Origin: Eustoma russellianum
Taxonomy: Eukaryota > Streptophyta > Magnoliopsida > Gentianales > Gentianaceae
DNA length: 64,000 nucleotides
Direction: 5' to 3'
NCBI GenBank assembly: GCA_036186865.1
Contig: AP025040.1
Location: 40,925,549 to 40,989,548 of the forward strand
The notes below the pieces were generated by a model, which was given only the letters and a program-made list of their open reading frames with translations, was not told the DNA's origin and did not search any database. Numbering within the stretch: the first letter of the stretch is position 1; each line of letters opens with the position of its first letter. The position numbers were made by a program, and so were the translations under genes. Below, piece by piece: positions 1 to 10,033 of the stretch.

Positions 1-369
1 AAAATATAGTAGTCCTTATGTTGGAAACTATGACAATCTCAAGTCAAAGAATTAAAACATGACTATCATGAGATTTACTTATGACGCTAATCCATGTAGC
101 AATCTCATGATGGGTCTATCCAATACACTGTTCTCTAACAAGTATCTATGAGATTGATTCGTATCACCATACACATAATCATCTCATGATTATCAAATCA
201 ATACTCATACTGATTATAAATTATTTTATCTCCATAACAATAATGAATCAGGGACATATATCAAAATTGTGTAACATACTAACCAACAATAATGATAATG
301 AAACCTCTTTTATTAATAATAAATGCATAACATAAATATCCAAATCATGGCCTAGGGCACATACACTAA
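1..369. other. AT-rich sequence, nothing recognised
   Basis: No long reading frame and no element motif is visible. A phrase close to 'atctcatga' recurs several times between about 65 and 190, but not as a regular tandem. The recognisable Copia LTR sequence to the right fades out near 370, so this may be a diverged part of that LTR, another insertion, or older flanking DNA. Confidence 0.4.
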
Positions 370-1291
370 CATTGTGTACGTAGAAAACCGAATTTTCGAT
401 ATTTTTCGATTACCCGATTTTTCTCTAATTAAATTCCAACTTTTTGCACATGTTATATATATTATGTTACACATAATATATATAATATAAACTTTAATTC
501 TCAGCACTTGGCTGGTTGAAATTGGAATCTCCACAATTTGGCCTTAACGTGGGGTGATTTGTGTGTGCCAACATGGAATAATTTTATGGCTGGAATTTTC
601 ATCATATGCACGAAATTAATAATGATTTTTGAGGTGTAGGGACTGGCCATCTATTTATGGCAAGTACGTGACACGTTGGCGAAGTTTCGGTATTCGCCCG
701 ATACGATAATTTTGGTTTAGAACCTTTTAACGTGTCGTATTTGATTTGTCATCACCATGACTTATATCATATGATATAAGACCAGAATATACTCATAAAT
801 ATAAGTTAAGTATAGTGGTGTGACGTTAACGTACGTACGTAAAATATATAACGTGTCGGTAGTACGTTGGACTACATGTGTATGTGCCTTTTTGCAAAAA
901 AATCTGAAAATATATATTTATATATATGTGTATGGACGTATATCATAAATGAGGAGAGGAGGAGGAGACTTTCCTTTCTTAGCCTTGTTGCCTTTGTGCC
1001 TTTTCCAAATGTAGCTTCCTTTAATGAACTACTTAGTTTTATTAACTAAGTACTTCAATTGATGAACTAGTTTAGTTCATTAATGGTGGCACCTGAAAAT
1101 AGTATAAACACAACAAATGTTTGCCATTTGATGTAAGCTTTAAAGCTTCGTGGCTCGTTAGTACGGCAACATTATATGTGAATCATATAAGGCAAGTAAT
1201 ATGCAATATATCATGCACATTTATGTCATGCACGTTTTTAAGCACATTTAAATCATGTATTTGAAAATCACTCAAACCCCTTTTCTCTACA
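370..1291 (-). repeat. Partial Sirevirus-like LTR (5' portion, minus strand)
   Basis: The reverse complement starts TGTAGAGAAAAGG at 1291 and follows the LTRs that start at 35247, 54908 and 59723. Shared landmarks are the 'tttgaatgattt' start, the 'gccgtactaa..gccatgaagc' block, the paired 'taatgaactaa' motifs, and the 'gtaatcgaaaaatatcgaaaattcgg' area near 385-430. Only about the first 920 bases of a roughly 2.65-kb LTR are recognisable. It would be the 3' LTR of the rearranged element formed with the pol fragment and the LTR end to its right. Confidence 0.75.
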
Positions 1292-2335
1292 ATAGTCATT
1301 CTTGGATTGTGTATAGCCTTGCTCCACCAGAAACCTGGTCAGTTTAAGGTTCCATTCTATGCTTGCTTGTTTAAGGCCATAGAGGGATTTGTTCAACTTA
1401 CACACTGTGTTAGGTTGTGGGACATCCAGTCCTTTAGGCAGGTTCATATAAATTTCTTGGCTCAGGTCACCATGGAGGAAAGCATTATTGACATCTAGCT
1501 GATGAACATCCTTATGTTTGATAGCAGACACGGCTAGAATTAGCCTAATAGTGGTGAACTTAGCTACAGGTGAAAAAGTATCTGTGTAATCAATGCTTGA
1601 TTGCTGTATGAAGCCTTTAGCAACCAGTCTAGCTTTATATCTCTCTATGCTACCATCAGGTTGATACTTCACCTTGTAGACCCATTTACACCCTATGGGT
1701 TTCTTACCTTCAGGAAGAGAAACCAGGGTGCATGTTATGTTGGCCTCCAACGCAGCCAACTCAGCTTGCATTGTTGTCTGTCAATGAACAGATTTGACTG
1801 CTTCCTGATAAGATGAAGGCTCCTGTTGCATACTAATATTAAGAGCATATGTTCTGTATTTAGGTGCTAATGAATCAAAAGACATGTAATTCTCAATAGG
1901 ATAAGGTGTACAAGGCTGACATGATGAAGATGGATCTGAATGATGCAGAGAAGTGAAAGATGGAGAGCAGGTAGATAACAAACCACAGTAGTAATCCTTG
2001 AGGTAACTGGGAGGATGTTTGTCTCTTGCAGATCTGGGATGCTCAGTTTGATTTTCTTGCATAATGGGCAAATGTACCTCAAGTCCAGTACAAGGGTGAG
2101 AAACAGGAAAGCTAGGTGATTCAGTATGTGAGGTGTGAGGATCAGGAGAGTTGGGTGAGGTGTGCTGATAAGATGCTGTATCAGGTGATATTGAGGATGT
2201 TGGTTGACTTGATTGTTCTGGAGGGGTAAGTACAGGTTCAGTGTTAGAAAGTGCTGTGTGGTCTGATGTGGAGTTTATTGGTGGTACTAAGGACAGGTAG
2301 TTAGAAGGTGATAGAGGTGTTACAAATGGAAAGTT
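1292..2335 (-). pseudogene. Copia pol fragment (integrase-RT linker plus reverse transcriptase start)
   Basis: The minus strand encodes two adjacent open pieces. 2335-1781 is a Ser/Pro/Thr-rich linker typical of the stretch between Copia integrase and reverse transcriptase. 1771-1292 is the N-terminal half of a Copia reverse transcriptase, with the family motifs IGCKWVYKVKY, ERYKARLVAKGF, DTFSPVAKFTTIR, HQLDVNNAFLHGDL and LYGLKQAS. A stop separates the pieces just before the MQAEL segment. The catalytic YVDD region, RNase H, integrase core, protease and gag are absent. No primer-binding site or polypurine tract lies next to either LTR end, so this is not an ordinary internal region. It may be a segment of another Copia lineage captured between Sirevirus-like LTRs. 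Confidence 0.85.
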
Positions 2336-2592
2336 GTAGGATCTGCAAGGCACCATTAGAAAGGGGGGGGGGGTTGAATAGTGGGCGCGGAAAATGTGGT
2401 TTTTAAAATTGTTTTAAACCAAAAACTCAACTTTTCAAAACAGTTTCTGTTTTCAGGACCAGTTTTAAAACGTTTTGAAAACTAAGTTGTAGGCCTTCAA
2501 AAATTCTGAAATTTTAAGAGAAATTAGACTCAGATGTTATGAGTATCTCCTAAAAATTTCAGATTAAAATTCAACCTCTAACCTCTTGAAAA
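2336..2592 (-). repeat. Sirevirus-like LTR, 3' end (minus strand)
   Basis: The reverse complement ends 'ccactattcaacc', a long C run, 'taatggtgcc', then CCTACA. It matches the LTR ends at 37909, 57598 and 62360 (cactattcaaccc, tagtggtgctatacag, CCTACA). It carries an expanded C run (G run near 2365 on the plus strand). The LTR is cut at about 2592, where Tat LTR sequence begins mid-repeat. Confidence 0.8.
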
Positions 2593-3117
2593 ATCTGGGT
2601 ATTCTTCCTGAACACGCTAAGGTCACAATGGCCGGCCTATTAGTCACATCAGTCAGACTACTGATCACATCAGCAGACCTACGGCGCTATAGGCTTTCCG
2701 CCCCAAGCAAACGTCCTCTCCACAATCCACTATCTACTATCAGAAGCCAAAGGCGGGAAAACTCTATAAAAGCAAGCTGACCAAGACGATGAAAGGGGAC
2801 CAAGATCAAAATCCAGAATTCATACATTCATACTCAAAAGCAAATCCATACACATTGCTCCTCGGCACATACTGTGAGAAACTCCTAACTCACCCTTTGA
2901 ATTATAAATCTCAGTGAGATATGGCCCAAACTGACTTGAGCGTCGGAAGGTTTATCTCGGGGCCAACCCCCTGGGACCTCTGACCTGTGCTTCTTTGTGC
3001 AGGATATTTGACGCTATTCCAGCTACGCATTCTCAATCCCAGTTAACAATTCTTCACGTTAACTGACAAAGCTAATTTGAGGTCGTCTAGACCCTTGGTG
3101 AAGATCCGGCTTCATCA
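2593..3117 (+). repeat. Tat element 1 5' LTR (5'-truncated)
   Basis: It matches 6876-7370 closely, starting from 'ctgggtattctt' and ending GGCTTCATCA at 3117. A TATA-like TCTATAAAAG at 2763-2772 sits at the same place as in the other two copies (about 7022 and 7507). The first roughly 430 bases of the LTR, present at 6448 onward, are missing here. Confidence 0.75.
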
Positions 3118-3119
3118 TT

Positions 3120-3136
3120 TGGCGCTAGAAGGAGGG
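3120..3136 (+). other. Primer-binding site of Tat element 1
   Basis: TGGCGCTAGAAGGAGGG follows the LTR end after two bases. The same sequence sits at the inner LTR edge of the minus-strand Tat element (30681-30697). The TTTGGCGC start is the usual form at this position in Tat/Athila-type elements. I did not identify the tRNA. Confidence 0.7.
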
Positions 3137-3391
3137 CCCCTTAGTCCCTTAACCCAAAAAACAGCTACTCAAAGCTTTTCTAACGATTACTCAGAGCCTT
3201 TCTAATTACCCTTGGAAGCTACTGAGAGAAAGATGTGTAAAAAAGATAGTCAAGGGTCCAAGCAACCTATGACATCCAGGAGGAGTCAAATGTCTTCTCA
3301 GCAACAAACTGATCAATGCTCTACATAGCCGGAAGAATCCTCAACTCCCATTCCCTTCACATATGAAGAGCACAGGCGAGCCATTCGCTGT

Positions 3392-4099
3392 GTGGCTCAG
3401 AACCCAGAGGTCTTCCAAGCAGTAGTGAGGGAGATGAAGGTGAAGGCCTTTGCAACAAAGTCCAATGGGTCCCATTCCAATAACTCTCACCCACTGGAGC
3501 ACATGGAGTATTCTCCCACCCGGCCTGGTTATTGTCCCAGGCGACAGGCTGAGTTTATGGGCGAGGCAAGACGGCCAGAACAAAAGTCTAGCCACCGGAG
3601 CTTAAAGTGTAATCAAAAAGTTTCCATGCCTTTCAAGCATGGGAGGAAAGTTGACAATAAGGGCAAAGCACCGTTGCAAGAAAGGTGCTCTGTCAAGATT
3701 CGGTTAGGAGGCCGAGGAAAGGAAAGAAACTCTCTGTTGGCTTCAAAAGCCCATGTTCTTTCCTACATGAGGAGAAAATCACTGGCAAAAGAACCCCAGC
3801 CCCTGGCTGGACCAATCCACAAATGAAACCATCGGTTGTACTGCCTTTATCATCATGATATTGGCCATGATACAGAAGATTGTAGGCAGCTCGGGCAAGA
3901 GATTGGACGTCTTATTGAGCTGGGTCACCTGCAATGTTTTTATAATCCGAGGTCTAGGCTCCACAACAGGCTAGACTTTGGTGGACTTCCTCCAGATGAA
4001 GGTTGTAAACCTGGGCCTTATCAAGGTTTTCTAAATGATGAGGATTCAGATCCTGATGAAAGGGGGTTACGGGTTCCTGAGCACATAAGGCTGATATAA
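3392..4099 (+). pseudogene. Tat gag remnant with one nonsense codon
   Basis: One frame runs from 3392 to 4099 with a single internal TGA at 3824. The minus-strand copy has AGA at the same place, so this is a point mutation. The C-terminal part carries C-x2-H-x4-H-x4-C (CLYHHDIGHDTEDC), the knuckle-like motif of Tat-lineage Gag, followed by QEIGRLIELGHL. Upstream is a basic, low-complexity region. Gag would form the particle and bind RNA. The N-terminal capsid-like domain is not evident, so the protein was short or already deleted. Confidence 0.75.
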
Positions 4100-4315
4100 C
4101 AGCAACCATACCTGATCCAGTCGAATCATGGTTTATCTCTTCTGGGGTTCATCCCGTATCTTATTGCTCAGCCTTATGTTATCCAAGGATCAATTTCTTA
4201 TATTCAACTGGATATTCTTATTTGGCATTCAGCCAGGAAAAGTTAAGTCACCTTATGGTGCGCGAAGCAATAATTTATGCCTATCTATCACCCACGGCGA
4301 AAGTGGGGGCATATA

Positions 4316-5121
4316 TATCTTTACTCCAGCAGGTCTGGAAGGTTGAGCAGGTCTCAACATTATCTTTACCCTAGCAGGTCTGGGAGGTTGAGCAGGTCTC
4401 AACATTATCTTTACCCCAGCAGGTATGAGAGGTTGAGCAGGTCTCGACATTATCTTTACCCCAGCAGGTCTGGGAGGTTGAGCAGGTCTGCACATTATCT
4501 TTACCCCAGCAGGTCTGGGAGGTTGAGCAGGTCTCAACATTATCTTTACCCCAGCAGGTCTGGGAGGTTGAGCAGGTCTCAACATTATCTTTACCCCAGC
4601 AAGTCTGGGAGGTTGAGCAGGTTTCAACATTATCTTTACCCCAGCAGGTCTGGGAGGTTGAGCAGGTCTCAACATTATCTCTACCCCAGCAGGTCTTACC
4701 TCAGCAGGTCTGGGAGGTTGAGCAGGTCCCAACATTATCTTTACCCCAGCAGGTCTGGGAGGTTGAGCAGGTCTCAACATTATCAACATTATCTTTACCC
4801 CAGCAGGTCTGGGAGATTGAGCAGGTCTCAACATTATCTTTACCTCAGCAGGTCTGAGAGGTTGAGCAGGTCTCAACAACGGGATAAGTTCCCATATTTT
4901 CACCTCAGCAGGACTGAGAGGTTGAGCTGGTCTCAACAACGGGATAAGTTCCTATATTTTCCCCTCAGCAGGTCTGAGAGGTTGAGCAGGTCTCAACAAC
5001 GGGATAAGTTCCCATTTTTTCACCTCAGCAGGATTGAGAGGTTGAGCAGGTCTGAACAACGGGATAAGTTCCCATATTTTCACCTTAGCAGAACTGAGGG
5101 ATTCAGCAAGTCTCAACAATG
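4316..5121 (+). repeat. Minisatellite of 45-bp then 60-bp units in Tat element 1
   Basis: About a dozen 45-bp units (core 'cagcaggtctgggaggttga') run to about 4857. Four to five 60-bp units containing 'aacaacgggataagttccc' follow. Both lengths are multiples of three, which is why frames on both strands stay open and translate as short peptide repeats. Each unit contains TTGAGCAGGTCTCAA, a 5-bp inverted repeat. The array lies just 3' of gag, as does the 61-bp array of the second Tat element, and shares its core. Confidence 0.9.
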
Positions 5122-6447
5122 AGACAAGTCTGCCTATATTCTAGCTCAGCAAAGCTAAAAGGATTGATGAGAAGGTGACAAAGTTCTTTCCCACATCTTA
5201 AAATTCATCAAGACTCAGCAGGGCTGAAGAAACCAAGTACGAAAGCTGAAGCTTATTACTTCGGCAAAAAGTCAAGCATACAAAAGATACTTTTTCGACA
5301 AAACTGAAGACAAATACTTGCAAACTATCAAAAATAGAGCAAGTAAAACTCTGCAGAGCCGAGGACAAATATTTACTATTATGTTGAAGCAGACAAAACT
5401 TCACATGCTGAAGACAAAGGCAGTTAAAGAAACTAGAAGAAAATGAAGAGCAAAAGTTGGAGAAAAGTGGATTTTCATTAAAATACAAACTCTATTACAA
5501 CTACAGGAAAAATCCTATTCTACTTTACAACTTCTTCATCTTCTCTGAGATCAATTCCACTTCGGGACTAAGCACTTCGGTTTTTAACTACAGCTTCAGT
5601 CTTTGGACTATGGAGGTCAGCAAGCTCAGGATGCTCCTTATCCAGATCTAGACAGACTCCTTGACAAGCATCAATCACGCAAATCCCTCTTCTTCCAGTG
5701 AAGCAAGAAACAATTGCGATTACATTCTTCGCGGGCCATCTTCAAAGACATGATGGCAGCAGAGTTTTGCTCTACCATGTAACCATAGAGCAGGATGCTT
5801 GTTTTGCAGAAGGGACTGATTTATTTTTGAAGTACAGCAAAATGAATCCTTTGCTTGAAAAGGATATGTTAAAGGAGGATCCGTACCAAGAGATGGCAGG
5901 GGTGCTAAAACAAAGGATATGGCAGTAACCAAAGAGGATCCGCCAGTAAGGCATGATCTCTTTGAAGGATGGTTGTCCCCATCATAACCAAATTTTTCAA
6001 ACAAGGATTGGACCTCACGGTCATCCTCCAGATCCTCTGATTAAGAGAAAGTATACATGTTTTGGAATGTTTACATAAAAATGAAGGGTTGGATTGAAAG
6101 GAAGAACACTGTAGAAGACAAGGATAGGCTTCAAAGACGAGGAAGACGAGTGGAGAATGCAGAATGAATGGAAGAAATCGTCTCTATTTATAAGTGAGAG
6201 AAGGCGAAAAGTTGCTCCTTTTAGTTTGAAATTCAAAAAGGGAGAGGTACATGCATTTTCCCTCCCTCGGGGAATGGAATCGCCGAAAAAATAATGATAA
6301 GGCATCGGAATTAGCGCTTACATCAAAGACGGGAATTATTGCACTAGAAAAAGGATATCCGCGTAATTAATGAGGGATTGCCACATCTCAGAGCAAGATT
6401 TGTCTGCCTTCGCAGTTCAGCTCAGCCACACAAAATCTGGGGACAAA
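5122..6447 (+). other. Tat element 1 spacer, no recognised protein
   Basis: Several ORFs of 60-95 codons exist on both strands (for example 5698-5928 plus, 5720-6004 minus), but none shows a family I recognise. The 6180-6310 part is the counterpart of the antisense-gene promoter region of Tat element 2 (25320-25500): both have a 'ttcggcg' plus 'ctcccgaggg' type block and a TATA box reading away from the LTR. The antisense coding body itself is not recognisable here. The stretch ends with the purine-rich 'ctggggacaaa' before the LTR. Confidence 0.55.
6181..6195 (-). promoter_or_regulatory. Antisense TATA box in Tat element 1
   Basis: On the minus strand this reads CTTATAAATAGAGA, the same as at 25430-25441 in element 2, where it lies about 165 bases before the antisense ATG. 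Conservation in both elements suggests a real promoter, although here the gene it served is not recognisable. Confidence 0.5.
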
Positions 6448-7370
6448 TGATAGACCATAATTAAAACTTCTATTAGTCAAACAGTCAAACAGTTCAACTC
6501 CCGTAGCCCAGCACTTAGAAGTACTGCAGTTCGGCAAGTACTGCAATTCAGCAGTTCAATGCCCAAGCATGGTTGTTCAGCCTCGGCTGCACCTCAGCGG
6601 GGCATCATGACGCCTTTATAACATCGAAGAGTATGCTAAGGATTACACCTCGGCATCAACTTCAGCTTATGTCCCAGTAGGGCGCTTCAGATCACTTCAG
6701 CTGGGTAAGGCCAAGTCATGCACTTCGGTCAGGTTTAGTCATGCACTTCGGCAATGCCTAGTCAGACACTTCGGTAGAGTTTAGTTGTGTACCACAGCAA
6801 ATGAACTAAGTACGAAATTACTTTGTGGGACCCTCAAGCAGAGGTGCGATTCAAATATAGTTCCTACAGCTGGGTATTCTTCTTGAACACGCCAAGGTCA
6901 CAATGGCCGGCCTATTAGTCACATCAGTCAGACTATTGATCACATCAGCAGACCTCCGCCCCAATCAAACATCCTCTCCATAATCCACTATCTACTATCA
7001 GAAGCCAAAGATGGGAAAAGTCTATAAAAGCAAACCGACCAAGACAAAGAAAGGGGACCAAGATCAAAATCCGGAATTCATACATTCATACTCAAAAGCA
7101 AATCCATACACATTGCTCCTCGGCACACACTGTGAGAAACTCCTAACTCACCCTTTGAATTATAAATCTCAGTGAGATATGGCCCAAACTGACTTGAGCG
7201 TCGGAGGATTTTTCCCGGGACCAACCCCCCCGGGACCTCTGACTTGTGCTTCTTTGTGCAGGATATTTGGCGCTATTCCAGCTACGCATTCTCAATCCCA
7301 GTTAACAATTCTTCACATTAACTGACAAAGCTAATTTGAGGTCGTCTAGACCCTTGGTGAAGACCCGGCT
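6448..7370 (+). repeat. Tat element 1 3' LTR
   Basis: It starts TGATAGACCATAATTAAAAC, directly after a purine-rich tract. This start matches the inner end of the minus-strand LTR at 25175 (TGATAAACCATAATTAAAT). It contains the TATA box near 7022. It ends at '..gacccggct' and lacks only the final 'tcatca', where it joins another LTR copy. Confidence 0.75.
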
Positions 7371-7861
7371 TATGGCTGGCCTATTAGTCACATCAGTCAG
7401 ACTACTGATCACATCAGCAAACCTACGCCGCTATAGGCTTTCCACCCCAAGCAAACGTCCTCTCCACAATCCACTATTTACTATCAGAAGCCAAAGGCGG
7501 GAAAACTCTATAAAAGCAAGCCAACCAAGACGAAGAAAGGGGACCAAGATCAAAATTCGGAATTCATACATTCATACTCAAAAGCAAATCCATACACATT
7601 GCTCCTCAGCACATACTGTGAGAAACTCCTAACTCATCCTTTGAATTATAAATCTCAATGAGATATGGTCCAAACTGACTTGAGCGTCGGAGGGTTTTTC
7701 CCGGGGCCAACCCCCCGGGACCTCTGACCTGTGCTTCTTTGTGCAGGATATTTGACGCTATTCCAGCTACGCATTCTCAATCCCAGTTAACAATTCTTCA
7801 CGTTAACTGACAAAGCTAATTTGAGGTCGTCTAGACGCTTGGTGAAGATCCGGCTTCATCA
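7371..7861 (+). repeat. Second, 5'-truncated Tat LTR copy joined head to tail
   Basis: It begins in mid-LTR at 'atggctggcctattagtc' (compare 2629 and 6903) and runs to the proper end GGCTTCATCA at 7861, with TATA near 7507. The junction at 7370/7371 joins the near-end of one LTR to the middle of another, which suggests unequal recombination or a partial duplication. Confidence 0.75.
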
Positions 7862-8841
7862 CACGAGAAAGCCTATTCCTCTTAACCCCCACTAGGTAAA
7901 CGAACTAATAATAATGACTACCCAAGACCATGTATAAACAAAAACTCATACCTCTCCTAATGTGAATATATCATATATATCATGTATAGTGTAAAATTAT
8001 CAAACTAAGTACATATAAAAAGTTCGAGGGAAATCATGAAATTTGGATTAGACTATAAAGTTCCATATTGTTGAGGGAAGGAACTGACTATACAAAACCT
8101 ATTCAAGAGCATTATGCCAAATTGCAACCACCTCATGTTGAGCTGCTGCACGAGCTTTCTGAATTTGCAACTATATTTCCAGGCAGCTCTGTTGCCCTTC
8201 CAATTGGTCCATCGAACGGAGTGCACGCACGGACCAGCTTTCGAGTCTGTCCTCATCGAGCATATGCCAAGTACACAAGGTGGCGTGCAGATGTCTAGGT
8301 GTGGAATCATTAACAATGTTTGAGTGGATGTAGTTGTCTTTGTGGTCGAATGTATTCTTGCATAGCATTGATCGGACTTCTACCATGGGCTGCGGTGGCT
8401 CTAGGTCATTTTCTTGTAGGTTTTTGCCTAGTTGCAGCTGCATCATTGATCCAAATGTGTCATCCAGCACCTAAGCAATTGCAAAAGCAGCTTTTTTAGG
8501 CTGGTTATAGTAAACCTTCTGATGGAGCTTTTGGGGTATCATCATTCAGTAACTTGAAAATCTTCAATTCAAGACCTCCGACGTCATCCGACTACACAAC
8601 CCAAAAGGGAAGCATGGAACATATTCAAGTCAGTGAATAATGAGGATATAAAAACAGAAAACCAAAAATGCTAAAACTAAACAATGGTTGAAAATAGTAA
8701 AAGCCTCCATCCATAATGGAAATGGGAAACAAACATGAGGTAGGTATGTCGATCCTTCAGGTTATAAGTATTTACCTTGTAGCCAATTTATCTAACCGAC
8801 GGTGAAATATAAACACACCCACAAATATACATAGATCATAC

Positions 8842-8850
<9 letters not shown>
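7862..8850. other. Unique-looking interval between Tat element 1 and LINE A
   Basis: No transposon motif is visible. The notable part is a minus-strand frame at about 8478-8053, described separately. The rest is AT-rich. A minus-strand 'ctacaag|gtaaat' near 8778 and 'ttgcttag|gtgctgg' near 8471 could be splice sites bounding an intron of about 300 bases. This may be surviving pre-insertion DNA. Confidence 0.4.
8090..8471 (-). pseudogene. Possible exon of a decayed gene, not recognised
   Basis: After a potential acceptor (TTGCTTAG) the minus strand reads about 99 codons beginning VLDDTFGSMMQLQ and ending QLEGQQSCLEI. A single TAG follows, then a further readable stretch (LQIQKARAAAQHE). The composition (Gln, Glu, Leu rich, possible coiled coil) looks protein-like and unlike the neighbouring transposons. 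I do not recognise the family. The opposite strand also has a 76-codon ORF, so coding on either strand is uncertain. Confidence 0.3.
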
Positions 8851-8875
<25 letters not shown>

Positions 8876-8899
8876 GAACGTGTATATATATATATATAT
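8851..8899. repeat. (TA)n microsatellite at the 3' end of LINE A
   Basis: Two TA runs separated by 'gaacgtg' abut the poly(A) tail (T run at 8899-8907) of the minus-strand LINE. TA repeats resume at the LINE's other end at 15382, so the element lies inside a TA-rich site. Confidence 0.9.
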
Positions 8900-10033
8900 T
8901 TTTTTTATGAAACATTGATTTTATTAATAGAAAGCCTCACTTGTGGCGGAAGAAAACCTTATTACAAAACATCAGAGTATGCGAATAAATGAAATAACGA
9001 ACTAATAAGAACATATCTCCAGTCGTATACGATATGCCGCATTAAAACCTTACCAGGAAAAACCACCCTTGTGGACAAAACCCTAGCGAAGGAAAAAGCG
9101 TACATATTTATACGACCATCATTGAGATGTATAAAATCTAAGTCTGAGTATAAATGTGTGTATTCGGCAGACAGAGGCGTGGTTCGAGTGTGGCAGTTGA
9201 AACAGCAGAAATTGTTGCGCGAGATTGTCGCATCATGGAGTACCTCCGAGAAAAGCCAAAGTGTAGTTATGTCAATGATGTAGAACTTACAATTTATGGA
9301 TGGGCGATGCGGGTTGACCGTTGAGGCCGCCAATGTAGAAAAAACATATCTCTCCACCAATCGATATAGTCCAAGACATGAAAGAGCAAGCATAAAAAGG
9401 CAGTTATGAAGCAGGAGAAAACAGCAGAGAATGCAGGCCAAAAGATAACAAGACATACCGAACCTGCCTGAATCCCGTAGGAGACAGGCAGGAAGATTCT
9501 TGAAACACCAATCCCTGTGGAAGACAATCTGAGACGGCATAAGGATGAGACGCCAATGTGTCATAATAGTGTCCACCAAGGCACAGGCAGTTGAGCGAAA
9601 GGTAATCCAAGCCATACGGAAACTCAGGGGAATAGCGACCATCAAATGTTGAAGACACGAAAATGCCCATGCAGCAGTAATATCAGAAAATACGTCACGT
9701 ATGCACAGCAAATACAGACTAAGAAAATATACCGACAAGATGTTGAGCTCACCAAAGCTGCCTGCACTGACAAGAGTACAGGCAGCAACAGCATATAGAT
9801 GCCAATCCATGTGGAAGACCTTGATAGCGTTGACCTATCCATTTATAATGAAAACACTTGCGCCCTCGCAAAATGGAAACCATGTGCAAGGAAAAAGAAA
9901 ATCTGTATAAGCATTGCGAAGTCCAATGATAAGAAATTGAAATAGTACGGGCAACATACCATGTCTGCCTACACTCAAATGAGTACAGACAGAGGATAAG
10001 AAAGTGCGCCAATCCATTCAGAAGACTTAATGA
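8900..10033 (-). other. LINE A 3' region with hairpin modules
   Basis: Three copies of a module, GTCTTCC(A)..ATGGATTGGC followed by an inverted repeat and then (C/T)GGTATG or similar, lie on the minus strand. Stems: 9757-9764 with 9779-9786 (GCTGCCTG/CAGGCAGC), 9463-9470 with 9485-9492 (CCTGCCTG/CAGGCAGG), and an imperfect one at 9964-9991. Nearer the tail a two-level stem pairs 9053-9057 with 9082-9086 around 9063-9066 with 9071-9074. A conserved terminal block (CCGCCACAAGTGAGG, then ATTAATAAAAT) precedes the A tail. The same stretch holds a minus-strand frame open from 10017 to 8962 with a single stop at 9835, encoding a hydrophobic peptide. Confidence 0.75.

Larger units (their letters stand above)
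2593..7861 (+). mobile_element. Tat-type Ty3/gypsy element 1, gag-only, rearranged
   Basis: Order on the plus strand: 5'-truncated LTR, primer-binding site, decayed gag, minisatellite, non-coding spacer, full-length-type LTR, then a second LTR fragment. The layout matches the minus-strand element at 24501-31336, so they are one family. No protease, reverse transcriptase, integrase or RNase H is visible, so it could only have moved with proteins from a partner. Left and right flanks differ in kind: the left cuts into Copia LTR sequence and the right is unique. The present ends are therefore recombination junctions rather than clean insertion ends. Confidence 0.75.

Noticed and set aside
4253..5122. 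228- and 281-codon ORFs on opposite strands as possible repeat proteins
   Set aside because: They are translations of the 45/60-bp minisatellite. Open frames on both strands follow from unit lengths divisible by three.
9294..10012. Additional overlapping minus-strand ORFs of 60-88 codons in the LINE A 3' region
   Set aside because: The sense strand is T-rich, which opens several frames by chance. Only the frame shared by copies A, C and D was kept as a finding.
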